DNA of 64,000 nucleotides from contig CAVYAL010000002.1 of assembly GCA_963766505.1 (NCBI GenBank), positions 124,001 through 188,000 on the forward strand, given 5' to 3'. Source of the stretch: DATIRA01 sp963766505. Lineage in GTDB: Bacteria > Pseudomonadota > Gammaproteobacteria > Steroidobacterales > Steroidobacteraceae. Positions 17,673-27,646 of the stretch are shown here, in pieces. Both the position numbers and the translations under genes were made by a program. A model generated the notes under the pieces. The model saw nothing but the letters and a program-made list of their open reading frames with translations. It did not search any database and was not told where the DNA came from. Numbering within the stretch: the first letter of the stretch is position 1; each line of letters starts with the position of its first letter.

Positions 17673-20600
17673 ATGAACCCGACGAAGGAGGACATCGGCG
17701 CACGGGTCGTGCGGCTGCGGGAGCGGCTCACCGACTGCATGCTGATCGATCGCAGGCGGCTCGAGCAGGCGATCGAGCGCCTGCCGCGCAGGCTCGAGCG
17801 CATCGATCCGCAGCGTTTCGGGAAGCTCGAGCAGCAGGTGGAGCGCTCGGCGGCGCGGGCCGACGCGCGGCGGTCGTCTCTGCCGCCGATCGTCTACGAC
17901 GGGCAGCTGCCGGTCCACCAGCGCCGCGAGGACCTGATCCACTCGATCCAGTCCTCGCAGGTCACGATCGTCGCCGGCGCGACGGGCAGCGGCAAGAGCA
18001 CGCAGATTCCGAAGATCTGCCTCGAGATCGGTCGGGGATTCACCGGCCAGATCGGCCATACACAACCACGTCGCATCGCTGCGCAGACGCTTGCGAACCG
18101 GATCAGCGCCGAGCTCGGCACGTCCTGCGGCGACATCGTGGGCTACCAGGTCCGTTTCCTGGATCGAACGAGTCCACGCACGCTCGTCAAGCTGATGACG
18201 GACGGCCTGCTGCTCAGGGAGCTCGAGTCGGACCCGATGCTGCTTCGCTACGACACGCTGATCATCGACGAGGCACATGAGCGCAACCTGAACGTGGACT
18301 TCCTGCTGGGCGTCTGCCGGCGGCTGCTGCCGCTGCGACCGGAGCTGCGCGTGATAGTCGCCTCCGCGACGATCGAAACGGAACGCTTCGCCGAGTACTT
18401 CGACCGGGCACGGGTCGTCAGCGTCGAGGGCAGAACCTGGCCGGTGGAGATCCGCTACCGGCCGATGCACGAGGAGGACGAGGAGGCGCCGTCGCTTGCG
18501 GAATCCGTCGAAAGCGCGCTAGGGGAGCTCGAGAACGATTCGCGTGGCATCACCGGCGACGTGCTGGTGTTCCTGCCCGGAGAGAAGCAGATCGCCGAGG
18601 TTCGCGAACAGCTTGCGCGCGCCGGCCGCGCGGACCGGGACGTGTTGCCGCTGTACTCGAGGCTCTCGGCACCGGAGCAGGAGCGGGTGTTCGCCCCTCA
18701 CGCCAGGCGCCGGGTGATACTCGCGACCAACGTCGCGGAGACCTCGCTGACGATTCCCGGCGTCCGCTTCGTGGTCGATTCCGGGCTCGCGCGCATCAGC
18801 CGCTACAGTCCCCGCGCGAAGTTCCAGCGCCTGCCGATCGAGCCTGTGTCACAGGCGAGCGCGGACCAGCGCAAGGGGCGCTGCGGTCGCGAAGGGGAGG
18901 GCATCTGCATCCGGCTCTACTCGGAGCAGGACTACGACGCTCGGCCGCAGTTCACGGACCCTGAGATACTGCGGACCAACCTTGCGAGCCTGATCCTGCA
19001 GATGGCCGCGCTCTCGCTCGGGGCGCCCGAGGATTTTCCGTTCCTGGACCCTCCGGATGCGCGGCTGCTGAGCGACGGCTATCGATTGCTGGCGGAGCTC
19101 GGTGCCGTCGACGGCGAACGCCGCATCACGCGGCTCGGCCGTCAGATGGCCTCACTGCCGGTGGATCCGCGGCTCGCCCGGATCCTGCTCGAAGGAAAAC
19201 GCAGCGGCTGCCTGTCCCAGCTGCTGGTGATCGCCGCGTTCCTCAGCATCCAGGACCCGCGCGAACGACCCTCGGACCGGACCGAGCAGGCGGACGAGCG
19301 GCACGCGAGCTTTGCCGACGAGCGATCCGACTTCATCGCGATCCTGAACCTCTGGGGAGCCTACAGGGCGGCTGCAGCGGGGCCCACCCGGGCGCTGCGT
19401 CACTGGTGCAAGGAGAATTTCCTCTCCTATCCGCGGATGCGTGAATGGCTGGACCTGCACTCGCAGCTCAGTGAGCTGACCGGGACCGAGGCCGCCACGC
19501 AGGCGCCCGGAGAAGTTCCGCCTTCGGTGCTGCACCAGGCGATCCTGACCGGCTTCCTCGGCGGGATCGGCGTGCTCGACGAAGGGAAGACCTACCTTGG
19601 CGCCCGCGATACGCGCTTCGTGATCGCACCGGGCACGCCGCTGCAGCGACGCAACCCGCGCTGGATCGTTGCAGCGAGCCTGGTCGAGACTCACCGGCTC
19701 TACGCCCGCACGGTGGCACAGGTGCAGCCTTCGTGGATCGAGTCGGCCGCGGCACACCTGGTCAAGCGCACGTATTCCGATGCCGAGTGGGACGCCGGGC
19801 GTGGCATGGGCGTGCTGCGGGAGACCGTCAGTCTCTACGGCAGGATCCTCAGCAGCGGTCGCCGCGTAAGCCTCGGTTCCGTGGACCCGGTCGCCGCCCA
19901 CAGGATGTTCGTCGAGGAAGGGCTGTTGAGCGCCCGGCCCTGTGTCCAGGCACCCTTCCTGGAGAGAAATGCGAAGCGGCGCGCCGGGATCGAGGCCCTC
20001 GAGGCGAAGCTCAGGCGCCGCGACCTGCTGGCCCCGGACGAGCGGCTCGCTGCTTTCTACGCCGAGCGGATCCCGGTAGAGGTGGGCAGCCGTGGTGCCT
20101 TCGAGAGGTGGTGGCGCAACCATGGACGCCGGCAGCAGTCGCTGCTGGAAGCCCCCGACGAAGTGCTGCTGGCGCGGCCGTTGCCGCCGATCCACGCAGC
20201 CGACTACCCGGACAGCCTGGACGTCGATGGCAACGCGCTCCCGCTCAGCTACGTGTTCGACCCGACCGATCCCGAGGACGGGGTGAGCCTCGACCTGCCG
20301 CTGCCGCTGCTGCCGGCGATCGACGCCGAGCGGATCGAGTGGCTGGTACCGGGTCTCCTGCCGGAGAAGGTCACCGCGCTGTTGCGTGGCCTGCCGAAAC
20401 CGCTGCGGCGTGCGGTCGTTCCAGTTCCCGATGCGACGCAGCGGTTCCTCGCAACGATCGACGAGCCGGGTCCCGGATCGCTGGCAGAACGGCTCGCGAC
20501 CTTCGTCACCCGGGAGACTGGTACCACCGTCGGCGCCGAGCAGCTGCGCGCTGCGGAACTGCCCCGGCACTTGAGCTTCAACCTGCGGATCCGCGATGCC

Positions 20601-21587
20601 GAGGGCCGCGTGGTACGTGCCGGGCGGGACCTCGGGGACTTGCGGCAGGCGCTGAAGGGCAGGGGCAGCGCGGCGGCCGCCGCGACCGGCCGCAGCGGGC
20701 GCTGGCAACGATCGGGAGTGCGGACCTGGGATTTCGGTGAGCTGCCTGAAGAATGCGTAGTCGAGAGCGGCGGATTGAAGCTCAGGCTCTATCCCGGCAT
20801 CGAAGACGAGGGCACGTCGGTGCGGCTCGAACTCTACGCGAGCCCCGGGCGGGCGCGGCGGGCGACACGGCGCGGCCTCTTGCGGCTTGCGGCCCTCGCG
20901 CTCCCGCAACAACGCGATCTCGTCCTGCGGCATATCGCAGCCGACCGCGAACTGATGCTGCTCGTAGCGGCCGCCGGCCAGGGCCGTGCCTTGATCGAGG
21001 CGGCTGCCGACCGCGCAGTCGCAGTGGCGGTACTCGAGAGGGCCGACCAGATGCCGCGCAGCGCGACGCAATTCGATGCGTTGATCGACGCCGGGCGGGC
21101 GCGGGTCTACGAGGCCGGCCTGGAGGTCACTCGTGTACTGCGCAATACACTTCTGGCCCACAAGGACCTGAGAGCACTGCTCGGTCAGCTTCAGGCGCCG
21201 GCCTCGAGCGCCGCCTGCACCGAGGTCGGCGAGCAGATCGCTCGGCTGCTGGCGCCTGGCTGGCTGAGCGAGACGCCAGAGCCCTGGCTCAGCCAGCTGC
21301 CGAAATACCTGCGCGCCGCGGTCCGGCGCCTGGAGCGGTTGCGTGCGGACGCCGATCGGGACCGCAAGCTCGCCGCGCGGGTCACGCCGTTCGTCGCGGC
21401 CTGCCGCTTGCTCCGGGACAGCGTGGCTGACGACGAAACGGGCGCTGAGCTCGAGCAGCTGAGATGGATGATCGAGGAGTTCCGCGTCTCGCTGTTCGCA
21501 CAGGAGCTGCGGACGCTGATGCCGGTCTCGGAGCAGCGGCTCGAGCGCCAGCTCGCGCTGGCCCGGCGCGAGTGCGTAGCCGGCTGA
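17673..21587 (+). CDS. hrpA: ATP-dependent RNA helicase HrpA (DEAH box)
   Basis: Large DEAH-box helicase implicated in mRNA processing and rescue of stalled ribosomes. Starting at ATG 17673 the protein has 1304 residues, the normal HrpA size. Motif I GATGSGKST is at 102-110, DEAH at 199-202, SAT at 231-233, followed by ATNVAETSLTIPG, the QRKGRCGREGEG motif VI, an HA2/OB region and the long C-terminal domain (DUF3418) specific to HrpA. An open stretch upstream in the same frame overlaps mazG and is not family-like. It converges with the slipin gene 9 nt downstream. Confidence 0.95.
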   Translation: MNPTKEDIGARVVRLRERLTDCMLIDRRRLEQAIERLPRRLERIDPQRFGKLEQQVERSAARADARRSSLPPIVYDGQLPVHQRREDLIHSIQSSQVTIVAGATGSGKSTQIPKICLEIGRGFTGQIGHTQPRRIAAQTLANRISAELGTSCGDIVGYQVRFLDRTSPRTLVKLMTDGLLLRELESDPMLLRYDTLIIDEAHERNLNVDFLLGVCRRLLPLRPELRVIVASATIETERFAEYFDRARVVSVEGRTWPVEIRYRPMHEEDEEAPSLAESVESALGELENDSRGITGDVLVFLPGEKQIAEVREQLARAGRADRDVLPLYSRLSAPEQERVFAPHARRRVILATNVAETSLTIPGVRFVVDSGLARISRYSPRAKFQRLPIEPVSQASADQRKGRCGREGEGICIRLYSEQDYDARPQFTDPEILRTNLASLILQMAALSLGAPEDFPFLDPPDARLLSDGYRLLAELGAVDGERRITRLGRQMASLPVDPRLARILLEGKRSGCLSQLLVIAAFLSIQDPRERPSDRTEQADERHASFADERSDFIAILNLWGAYRAAAAGPTRALRHWCKENFLSYPRMREWLDLHSQLSELTGTEAATQAPGEVPPSVLHQAILTGFLGGIGVLDEGKTYLGARDTRFVIAPGTPLQRRNPRWIVAASLVETHRLYARTVAQVQPSWIESAAAHLVKRTYSDAEWDAGRGMGVLRETVSLYGRILSSGRRVSLGSVDPVAAHRMFVEEGLLSARPCVQAPFLERNAKRRAGIEALEAKLRRRDLLAPDERLAAFYAERIPVEVGSRGAFERWWRNHGRRQQSLLEAPDEVLLARPLPPIHAADYPDSLDVDGNALPLSYVFDPTDPEDGVSLDLPLPLLPAIDAERIEWLVPGLLPEKVTALLRGLPKPLRRAVVPVPDATQRFLATIDEPGPGSLAERLATFVTRETGTTVGAEQLRAAELPRHLSFNLRIRDAEGRVVRAGRDLGDLRQALKGRGSAAAAATGRSGRWQRSGVRTWDFGELPEECVVESGGLKLRLYPGIEDEGTSVRLELYASPGRARRATRRGLLRLAALALPQQRDLVLRHIAADRELMLLVAAAGQGRALIEAAADRAVAVAVLERADQMPRSATQFDALIDAGRARVYEAGLEVTRVLRNTLLAHKDLRALLGQLQAPASSAACTEVGEQIARLLAPGWLSETPEPWLSQLPKYLRAAVRRLERLRADADRDRKLAARVTPFVAACRLLRDSVADDETGAELEQLRWMIEEFRVSLFAQELRTLMPVSEQRLERQLALARRECVAG

Positions 21588-21596
21588 AGGTCCCGC

Positions 21597-22358
21597 TCAG
21601 CCCTTACCGGAACTCATGAAGTGCTTCACGATGTCGATCGGTATGGGGAACACGATCGTCGTCGTGTTCTCGCTGGAGAGGTCGGCCAGCGTCTGCAGAT
21701 AACGCAACTGTATCGCGGCCGGCTCCTCGCCCAGCGTTGCGGCCGCCTCGACGAGTTGTGCGGCCGCCTGCTTCTCGCCTTCGGCATGGATGATCTTGGC
21801 GCGCCGGGTACGCTCTGCCTCGGCCTGCTTCGCCATCGCGCGGATCATGCTCTCGTCGAGGTCGACGTGCTTGATCTCGACGTTCGCAACCTTGATGCCC
21901 CAGGCGTCGGTCGCCTGGTCGAGGATGCGCTGGATGTCCGAGTTGAGCTTGTCCCGCTGCGAGAGCATCTCGTCGAGCTCGTGCTGACCGAGCACCGACC
22001 GAAGCGTCGTCTGCGCCAGCTGGCTCGTCGCCTCGAAGGGGTTGGCGACCTGGATGATCGCCTTGGCCGGGTCGACGATGCGGAAGTAGACGACTGCGTT
22101 GACCTTCACCGAGACGTTGTCGCGCGAGATCACGTCCTGGGTCGGCACGTCGAGCACGACGACCCGCAGGTCCACCTTGACCATGCGCTGGATCAGCGGG
22201 ATCAGGATGATCAGGCCGGGTCCCTTGACGCCGGTGAACCGGCCGAACGTGAAGATCACGCCTCGTTCGTACTCGTTCAGGATCTTGAAGATCTGCGTCG
22301 CCAGCACGATCAGCAGCACGACGACGATTGCCAGCGTGGCGAAATTCAGTCCCAGCAT
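21597..22358 (-). CDS. Slipin (stomatin-like SPFH membrane protein)
   Basis: Membrane-anchored SPFH protein of 253 residues. One N-terminal transmembrane helix (about residues 5-25) precedes the SPFH domain with GVIFTFGRFTGVKGPGL, VVVLDVPTQDVISRDN and the SVLGQHELDEMLSQRDKLN segment, then a coiled coil rich in Ala, Glu and Arg. It is the usual partner of the NfeD protease encoded 18 nt upstream; the pair forms membrane microdomain-like assemblies, and slipin is a proposed NfeD substrate. Confidence 0.93.
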   Translation of the reverse strand: MLGLNFATLAIVVVLLIVLATQIFKILNEYERGVIFTFGRFTGVKGPGLIILIPLIQRMVKVDLRVVVLDVPTQDVISRDNVSVKVNAVVYFRIVDPAKAIIQVANPFEATSQLAQTTLRSVLGQHELDEMLSQRDKLNSDIQRILDQATDAWGIKVANVEIKHVDLDESMIRAMAKQAEAERTRRAKIIHAEGEKQAAAQLVEAAATLGEEPAAIQLRYLQTLADLSSENTTTIVFPIPIDIVKHFMSSGKG

Positions 22359-22376
22359 CAGGGGTTCCTCCAGGGG

Positions 22377-23768
22377 TCAGTCCTTAATCGGTTCTACTTC
22401 CAGCGTGAGGCCGTCCACTCTGACGATGCGCAGGCGCTGGCCCTGTCGTACCGGCGCCCGGCTCACCGCGTCCCAGATTTCCCCGTGGACGCGCACGCTG
22501 CCTCGTCCCTCGAAGGTCTGCAGCGCCTCGGCTCGCTCGTTGAGCAGGCCTTCCGCGCCGCTGACGACCGGACGGCGCCTCGCCCGTACCGCGAACGAGA
22601 CGATGGCGAGCAGCACAAGCGCGCCAGCGAAGGCCATCGTGCCGATCACCTGCCACGCAATACCGAAACCGGGCACGTCGTCGTCGAGCAGCATGACAGA
22701 GCCGATCACGAAGGCGATGATGCCGCCCAGTCCAAGGGCACCGAACGACGGCACGAAGGTTTCCGCCACTATCAGCACGACTCCGAGCGCGATCAGCGCG
22801 AGTCCCGCGTAGTTGACCGAGAGGACCTGGAAAGCGAACAGCGCGAGCAGCAGGCAGATCGCGCCGACGACGCCCGGCACGATGGCGCCGGGGTTGTAGC
22901 CCTCCAGCAGCAGCCCGTAGATGCCGATCAGCATCAGCAGGTAGGCAACGTTCGGGTTCGTGAGCAGCGAGAGCAGGTCGGTCCGCCAGTCGGGTTCGAC
23001 GGTCCTCAGGACCGTGCCCTCGGTTCGCATCTGGACCGAACGGGACTGCAGCTTGACCTCGCGGCCGTCGATCGCCTTCAGCAGCTCGGGCAGGTCGTCC
23101 GCAACGAGGTCGATCACGCCCAGCTCCAGCGCCTGGCTGCTCGAGAGGCTGGCCCCTTCGCGTACAGCGGACTCGCCCCAGTCCGCGTTCCGGTCGTACA
23201 GTTCGGCCAGGCTGCGGATGTAGGCGACCGCGTCGTTGACGGCCTTGCGCTCCAGCGCGGTGCCCGGCTCCGGCTTGCCCTTGCTGTCCTTTTCGCCTTC
23301 GGCCTCGCCCCCGCCAGCGTCACCGTCGCCCGGCGCCGGCGTGCCGCCGGGCCCACCGATCTGCACCGGCGTCGCGGCGCCGAGATTCGTCGCCGGCGCC
23401 ATCGCCGCGACATGGCTCGCGTAGAGGATGAACGTGCCGGCGCTGGCCGCGCGTGCGCCGCCCGGCGAGACGTAGCCGACGACCGGGATGTCCGAGGCGA
23501 GTATGGCCTGGACGATCTCCCGCATCGCGGTGTCGAGTCCGCCTGGCGTGTCGATCGTCAGCACGACGAAGGCGTCGCCCTGCTCGCGGGCCTCCTCGAG
23601 GCTATGCTTGACGAAGCTGCTGGTCGCAGGGCCGATCGGCCCCTCGATGGGGATCAGCGCTGCCTTGCCGCCGACCGTTTCGGCGCCGAGTCCGAGCAGC
23701 CAGAATCCGGCGATCGCGGTGAGCAAGGCCGCGAAGCTTCGCTGCAGTCCTGATCGTGCTGAGCCCAT
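22377..23768 (-). CDS. NfeD-family membrane serine protease
   Basis: Full-length NfeD with an N-terminal signal segment, a ClpP-like Ser/Lys protease domain (ALIPIEGPIGPATSSFV, VLTIDTPGGL, catalytic Ser in GGARAASAGTF, ERKAVNDAVAYIRSLA with the likely Lys), several transmembrane helices in the middle, and a C-terminal OB-like NfeD domain (GRGSVRVHGEIWDAVS). A Gly/Asp/Gly-rich insert interrupts the protease domain. ATG 23768 fits the signal sequence; a further ATG at 23825 in frame would overlap the divergent gene's promoter. It is transcribed with slipin. Confidence 0.92.
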   Translation of the reverse strand: MGSARSGLQRSFAALLTAIAGFWLLGLGAETVGGKAALIPIEGPIGPATSSFVKHSLEEAREQGDAFVVLTIDTPGGLDTAMREIVQAILASDIPVVGYVSPGGARAASAGTFILYASHVAAMAPATNLGAATPVQIGGPGGTPAPGDGDAGGGEAEGEKDSKGKPEPGTALERKAVNDAVAYIRSLAELYDRNADWGESAVREGASLSSSQALELGVIDLVADDLPELLKAIDGREVKLQSRSVQMRTEGTVLRTVEPDWRTDLLSLLTNPNVAYLLMLIGIYGLLLEGYNPGAIVPGVVGAICLLLALFAFQVLSVNYAGLALIALGVVLIVAETFVPSFGALGLGGIIAFVIGSVMLLDDDVPGFGIAWQVIGTMAFAGALVLLAIVSFAVRARRRPVVSGAEGLLNERAEALQTFEGRGSVRVHGEIWDAVSRAPVRQGQRLRIVRVDGLTLEVEPIKD

Positions 23769-23852
23769 GACCGAATCATAACAGCGCGCGTGGGGCGCTG
23801 AGTCGGTCCTATACTGTGCGTTCATGCTGGCCGCCCGGAAGGGCCCGAGGAC

Positions 23853-24800
23853 ATGAGCGAACGAACCTCACGGATTTCGCTGCTGATGCTGGCCGCCGCC
23901 GTGCTGCTGCAAGGCGGCAGCGCGGGCACCGCTCGAGCTGCCGAGGAGCCCGCAGCCGACCCGCCGGCGGTGGAATTCCGCGCCCAGCCGGTCCGGCCCG
24001 GCCTGTCGGTGCTGCTGGGGGGCGGCGGTAACGTCGCCGTCTGGACGGGCGAGGACGGCACCGTGCTGGTGGACGACAGCCTCGACAGGTTCGCGGCCAG
24101 CCTGCTGGAGGCCGTCGCAGAGATTTCGCCTGCGCCGGTCCGGTTCGTGATCAACACGCACTGGCATCCGGACCACACCGGCGCCAACGAGTCCGTTGCG
24201 CGCTCGGGCGGCGTCATCCTGGCACACGACAACGTCCGGACCCGGATGAGCGCTACACAGTTCATCGAGGCGCTGCAGAGCGAGTCTGCTGCGGCACCTG
24301 CGGCCGCGCTGCCCGTCGTCACGTTCGCGGACGCCGTCAGCCTGCACCTCAATGGTGACCGCCTCGACGCCGTGCACGTTCTCGATGCGCATACGGACGG
24401 CGACGTGATTCTGTGGTGGCGGAATGCCAACGTCGTGCACATGGGTGACGTCTGGTCCAACGGAAGATTCCCGTTCATCGACTTGAGCAGCGGTGGGTCG
24501 CTGGCCGGCCTCGTCGCGGCGGTCGAACTCGTGCTCGACCGTGCCGACGGGCAGACAGTGATCATTCCGGGCCACGGGCCCGTGGGGACCCACGCGGAGC
24601 TTGCCGCCTGGCGCGACATGCTGGTGACGGTCGGTCGCGAGGTCCGGGAGCTCGTCGAGCAGGGCAAGACCGAGGACGAGGTGCTCGCGGCTGGCGTCAC
24701 CGCGCCCTACGATTCGATCTACGGCCAGTCGGAGTTCATGCCGCCCGAAAAGTTCGTGCGGATCCTCTTCCAGGACCTCGCCGCCCGGCCCGCGCGCTGA
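23853..24800 (+). CDS. Exported metallo-beta-lactamase-fold hydrolase
   Basis: Zinc hydrolase with a signal peptide (ending near ARAA). The metal motif is THWHPDHTGAN (HxHxDH), with later ligands in DAHTDGDVILWW and IIPGHGPVG. The layout resembles B3-like and quinoprotein-relay metallo-hydrolases found in the periplasm; the substrate cannot be named and beta-lactam hydrolysis should not be assumed. It is divergent from nfeD and convergent with the aldehyde dehydrogenase gene (gap 4 nt). Confidence 0.85.
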   Translation: MSERTSRISLLMLAAAVLLQGGSAGTARAAEEPAADPPAVEFRAQPVRPGLSVLLGGGGNVAVWTGEDGTVLVDDSLDRFAASLLEAVAEISPAPVRFVINTHWHPDHTGANESVARSGGVILAHDNVRTRMSATQFIEALQSESAAAPAAALPVVTFADAVSLHLNGDRLDAVHVLDAHTDGDVILWWRNANVVHMGDVWSNGRFPFIDLSSGGSLAGLVAAVELVLDRADGQTVIIPGHGPVGTHAELAAWRDMLVTVGREVRELVEQGKTEDEVLAAGVTAPYDSIYGQSEFMPPEKFVRILFQDLAARPAR

Positions 24801-24804
24801 GCGT

Positions 24805-26334
24805 TCAGGGTGCGTCGAGCCTGAAGTCGATGCCCTGCGCGAGGGGCAGCGAGGAACTCCAGTTCACGGTGCAGGTCTGCCTGCGCATGTAGGCCTTCCA
24901 GGCATCGGACCCGGACTCCCGTCCGCCGCCGGTATCCTTCTCGCCCCCGAACGCGCCGCCGATCTCCGCGCCGGACGTGCCGATGTTGACGTTGGCGATG
25001 CCGCAGTCCGAGCCGCGCGCGGACAGGAACAGCTCGGCGTGCTGAAGGCGGTCGGTGAAGATCGCCGAGGACAGGCCGTGGTCCACCGCGTTGTGCATGG
25101 CCAGCGCTTCCTCGAGCGTGCGGAACGGAATCAGGTAGAGGATCGGGCCGAAGGTCTCGGTCCGGACGATTTCCCAGTCCGCCTCGGCCCGCACGATCGT
25201 CGGCTCGACGAAGTGGCCAGGCCCCTCGATGCGGCGCCCGCCGGTCAGCACGGTCCCGCCGGAGCCGGCGGCGCTCGACACCGCGGCCTCGAAGCGCCGC
25301 ACCGCGGAGTCGTCTATCAGCGGGCCCATCAGCGTTCCCTCTGCCAGCGGATCGCCGATGCGCACCTGGCGATAGGCCGCCACCAGGCGTCGTTCGAGCT
25401 CCTCTGCGCGCGACTCGTGGACGAACACCCGGCGCGTGCTGGTGCAGCGCTGCCCGGCGGTGCCGACCGCGCCGAACACGATCGCCGGGACAGCGAGCGC
25501 GAGATCGGCGAATTCGTCCACGATGATCGCGTTGTTACCGCCGAGCTCGAGCAGGCACTTGCCGAGTCGCCGCGCCACGCGCTCGGAGACGTCGCGGCCC
25601 ACGGCCGTGGATCCGGTGAACGAGACGAGGTCCACCCGTCGATCCTCGACGAAGCGCGTCGCCAGCGAGGTGCCCGCGTCGATGAACAGCTGGAAGATCC
25701 CCGGGAAACCATGCCGCTCCAGCACCCGGTTGCAGACGTGCTGGACCGCGACGGCGCACAGCGGCGTCTTCGGTGACGGCTTCCATACGCTGACGTTGCC
25801 GCAGACTGCCGCGAGGAAGGCGTTCCAGGACCAGACCGCCACCGGGAAATTGAACGCGCTGATGATCCCGACCACGCCGAGCGGATGCCACTGCTCGAAC
25901 ATGCGATGGTCCGGACGCTCGGAGTGCATGCTCAGTCCATACAGCATCCGGGACTGGCCGACGGCAAAGTCGGCGATGTCGATCATCTCCTGGACTTCGC
26001 CGTCGCCCTCGGCCTTGATCTTGCCCATCTCGAGCGCAACGAGGCTGCCGAGCTCGGGTTTCAACCGCCGCAGCTCCTCGCCGACCAGGCGCACGGCCTC
26101 GCCGCGCTTGGGCGCCGGCACCTTGATCCATTCTTGCGCTGCATCCCGCGCAGAGGCGATCACCTGCTCGTACTGGGCAGGCGTCGTGGCAGATACGCTC
26201 GCGATCAGTTCGCCGGTCGCCGGGCTGATCGAGTCGATGCGTGTGGCCTTGGGCTCCTCAAGCCAGCCGCCGCGCGACGCCCAGGTGCCGCAGTTCCTGG
26301 GCTGCAAGCCCAGTCGTTCCATAAGTTCTTTCAT
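24805..26334 (-). CDS. L-aminoadipate-semialdehyde dehydrogenase (ALDH7-type aldehyde dehydrogenase)
   Basis: NAD-dependent oxidation of 2-aminoadipate 6-semialdehyde to 2-aminoadipate, the step after saccharopine cleavage in lysine degradation. Full-length ALDH (509 aa) of the antiquitin type: LGVVGIISAFNFPVAVWSWN, SFTGSTAVG, catalytic Glu in LLELGGNNAI, catalytic Cys in GTAGQRCTSTRR, and the ALDH7-like end GGEKDTGGGRESGSDAWK. The start ATG at 26334 shares a base with the stop of the saccharopine dehydrogenase gene (TAATG), indicating translational coupling. Longer upstream codons in this frame lie inside that gene. Confidence 0.9.
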   Translation of the reverse strand: MKELMERLGLQPRNCGTWASRGGWLEEPKATRIDSISPATGELIASVSATTPAQYEQVIASARDAAQEWIKVPAPKRGEAVRLVGEELRRLKPELGSLVALEMGKIKAEGDGEVQEMIDIADFAVGQSRMLYGLSMHSERPDHRMFEQWHPLGVVGIISAFNFPVAVWSWNAFLAAVCGNVSVWKPSPKTPLCAVAVQHVCNRVLERHGFPGIFQLFIDAGTSLATRFVEDRRVDLVSFTGSTAVGRDVSERVARRLGKCLLELGGNNAIIVDEFADLALAVPAIVFGAVGTAGQRCTSTRRVFVHESRAEELERRLVAAYRQVRIGDPLAEGTLMGPLIDDSAVRRFEAAVSSAAGSGGTVLTGGRRIEGPGHFVEPTIVRAEADWEIVRTETFGPILYLIPFRTLEEALAMHNAVDHGLSSAIFTDRLQHAELFLSARGSDCGIANVNIGTSGAEIGGAFGGEKDTGGGRESGSDAWKAYMRRQTCTVNWSSSLPLAQGIDFRLDAP

Positions 26335-27503
26335 TACAGGGCCTCCTGTGCAACGCGCTGGTGACCGGTCCGGCCTTCCACGACCAGCCGGGACGAGACT
26401 TCCTTGGAGCCACCGTCCGCGTAATGGCGACCGAAACGGTTGTCGAGCACGTCCTCGAGCCGGAAGTCTTCCTGGCGGACGAATCCCGCGTAGCGTCCCG
26501 GACTCGCGAGCACCAGGTCCACGACCGCAGCGATGCCGGAGGCGGTCGTCACCTGGATCGCGGACCACAGCCGTCCCGCCACGACCTGGGGGTAGATCTT
26601 GCTCACGTAGTTCTCCTCGCGCAGTTCCCCGTCCTGGCTTCCCGAGACCGCCACGTACACGATCACCACGTCCTGCAGCGTCTGCGGGACCGCGTTCTCG
26701 AGGATGCGCTTCAGCGTCTCGCGATCGTGGTTCAGCTTCAGGTCGTTCATCAGCAGCCGCATCTGGGCGCAGTGCCCGGGGTAGCGCATCGTCTTGTAGT
26801 CCATGCTCTGCACGCGCGAGCCGTAGCTGTCCGCCAGCGAGCCCAGGCCGCCCGAAGTGTTGAAGGCCTCGTAGGGCGTGCCGTCGATCTCGATCTCCTC
26901 GAGTCCTTCCAGCGGGGCGACCTCCAGTGCCCGGCCGTCGACCACGGCCTCGCAGGGATTCCCGTACTCGTTGATCAGGCCCTCGGTGGACCAGGTCAGC
27001 GAGTACTTGAGCACGTTGTTCGGGTGCTGGGGCAGCGCGCCGACACGCAGCTTGACGCTGCGCAGCTCGTCGAAATGGCCGATAAGCGCGTTCGCGGCGA
27101 TGCTGACGAAACCCGGGGCCAGTCCGCACTGGGGGACGAAGGCCCGGGTGGACCCGGTGGCCAGCTCCCGGACGGCGCGGGTGACTGCGACGTCCTCGGT
27201 CAGGTCGAAGTAATGGGCACCGGCATCGCGGGCCGCCTCGGCCACCGCGACGTTGCAGTAATAGGGCAGGCTCGAGATCACGGCATCCACGGGATGCTCC
27301 CGCAGATGCCTGGCGAGTGCCTGCGGGTCCCGGGCGTCGAGACCGTGGGCATGCAGCCGGGCCAGCCCGTGCGCGTCCACGACGGCCCGCGCGATCTTCG
27401 GGTCCACGTCCGCGACGTGCACCGCGTAGTCGCCGGATTCGCCGAGCAGTCCCGAGATCAGCGCGCCGATCTTGCCCGCGCCGAGAATGAGTACCTTGTG
27501 CAT
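26334..27503 (-). CDS. Saccharopine dehydrogenase (glutamate-forming type)
   Basis: 389-residue dehydrogenase with an N-terminal Rossmann motif (ILGAGKIGALISGLLGE), VISSLPYYCNVAVAEAA, the FVPQCGLAPGFV loop and a C-terminal saccharopine dehydrogenase domain. It should split saccharopine into glutamate and aminoadipate semialdehyde, which the coupled downstream ALDH then oxidises. ATG 27503 was chosen because the Rossmann fold begins there. No lysine-ketoglutarate reductase is visible in the window; it may be elsewhere, or the enzyme may act on a related opine. Confidence 0.88.
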   Translation of the reverse strand: MHKVLILGAGKIGALISGLLGESGDYAVHVADVDPKIARAVVDAHGLARLHAHGLDARDPQALARHLREHPVDAVISSLPYYCNVAVAEAARDAGAHYFDLTEDVAVTRAVRELATGSTRAFVPQCGLAPGFVSIAANALIGHFDELRSVKLRVGALPQHPNNVLKYSLTWSTEGLINEYGNPCEAVVDGRALEVAPLEGLEEIEIDGTPYEAFNTSGGLGSLADSYGSRVQSMDYKTMRYPGHCAQMRLLMNDLKLNHDRETLKRILENAVPQTLQDVVIVYVAVSGSQDGELREENYVSKIYPQVVAGRLWSAIQVTTASGIAAVVDLVLASPGRYAGFVRQEDFRLEDVLDNRFGRHYADGGSKEVSSRLVVEGRTGHQRVAQEAL

Positions 27504-27646
27504 CGCATGGGCTCCGTATTGCTTGCCGGGTCCGGGGCGTGCCGGGACCTGGTCATGTATGACAGGGTCGCGATTCTGACGAATGGCGTGCGTCCAGTCA
27601 CATGGCGTTTCTTTTGCGGTGCAAAGATCCGCGCTAGGATTGATGG

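Noticed and set aside
19152..21161. 669-codon minus-strand open frame inside hrpA
   Set aside because: Shadow of hrpA, whose motifs cover the whole region.
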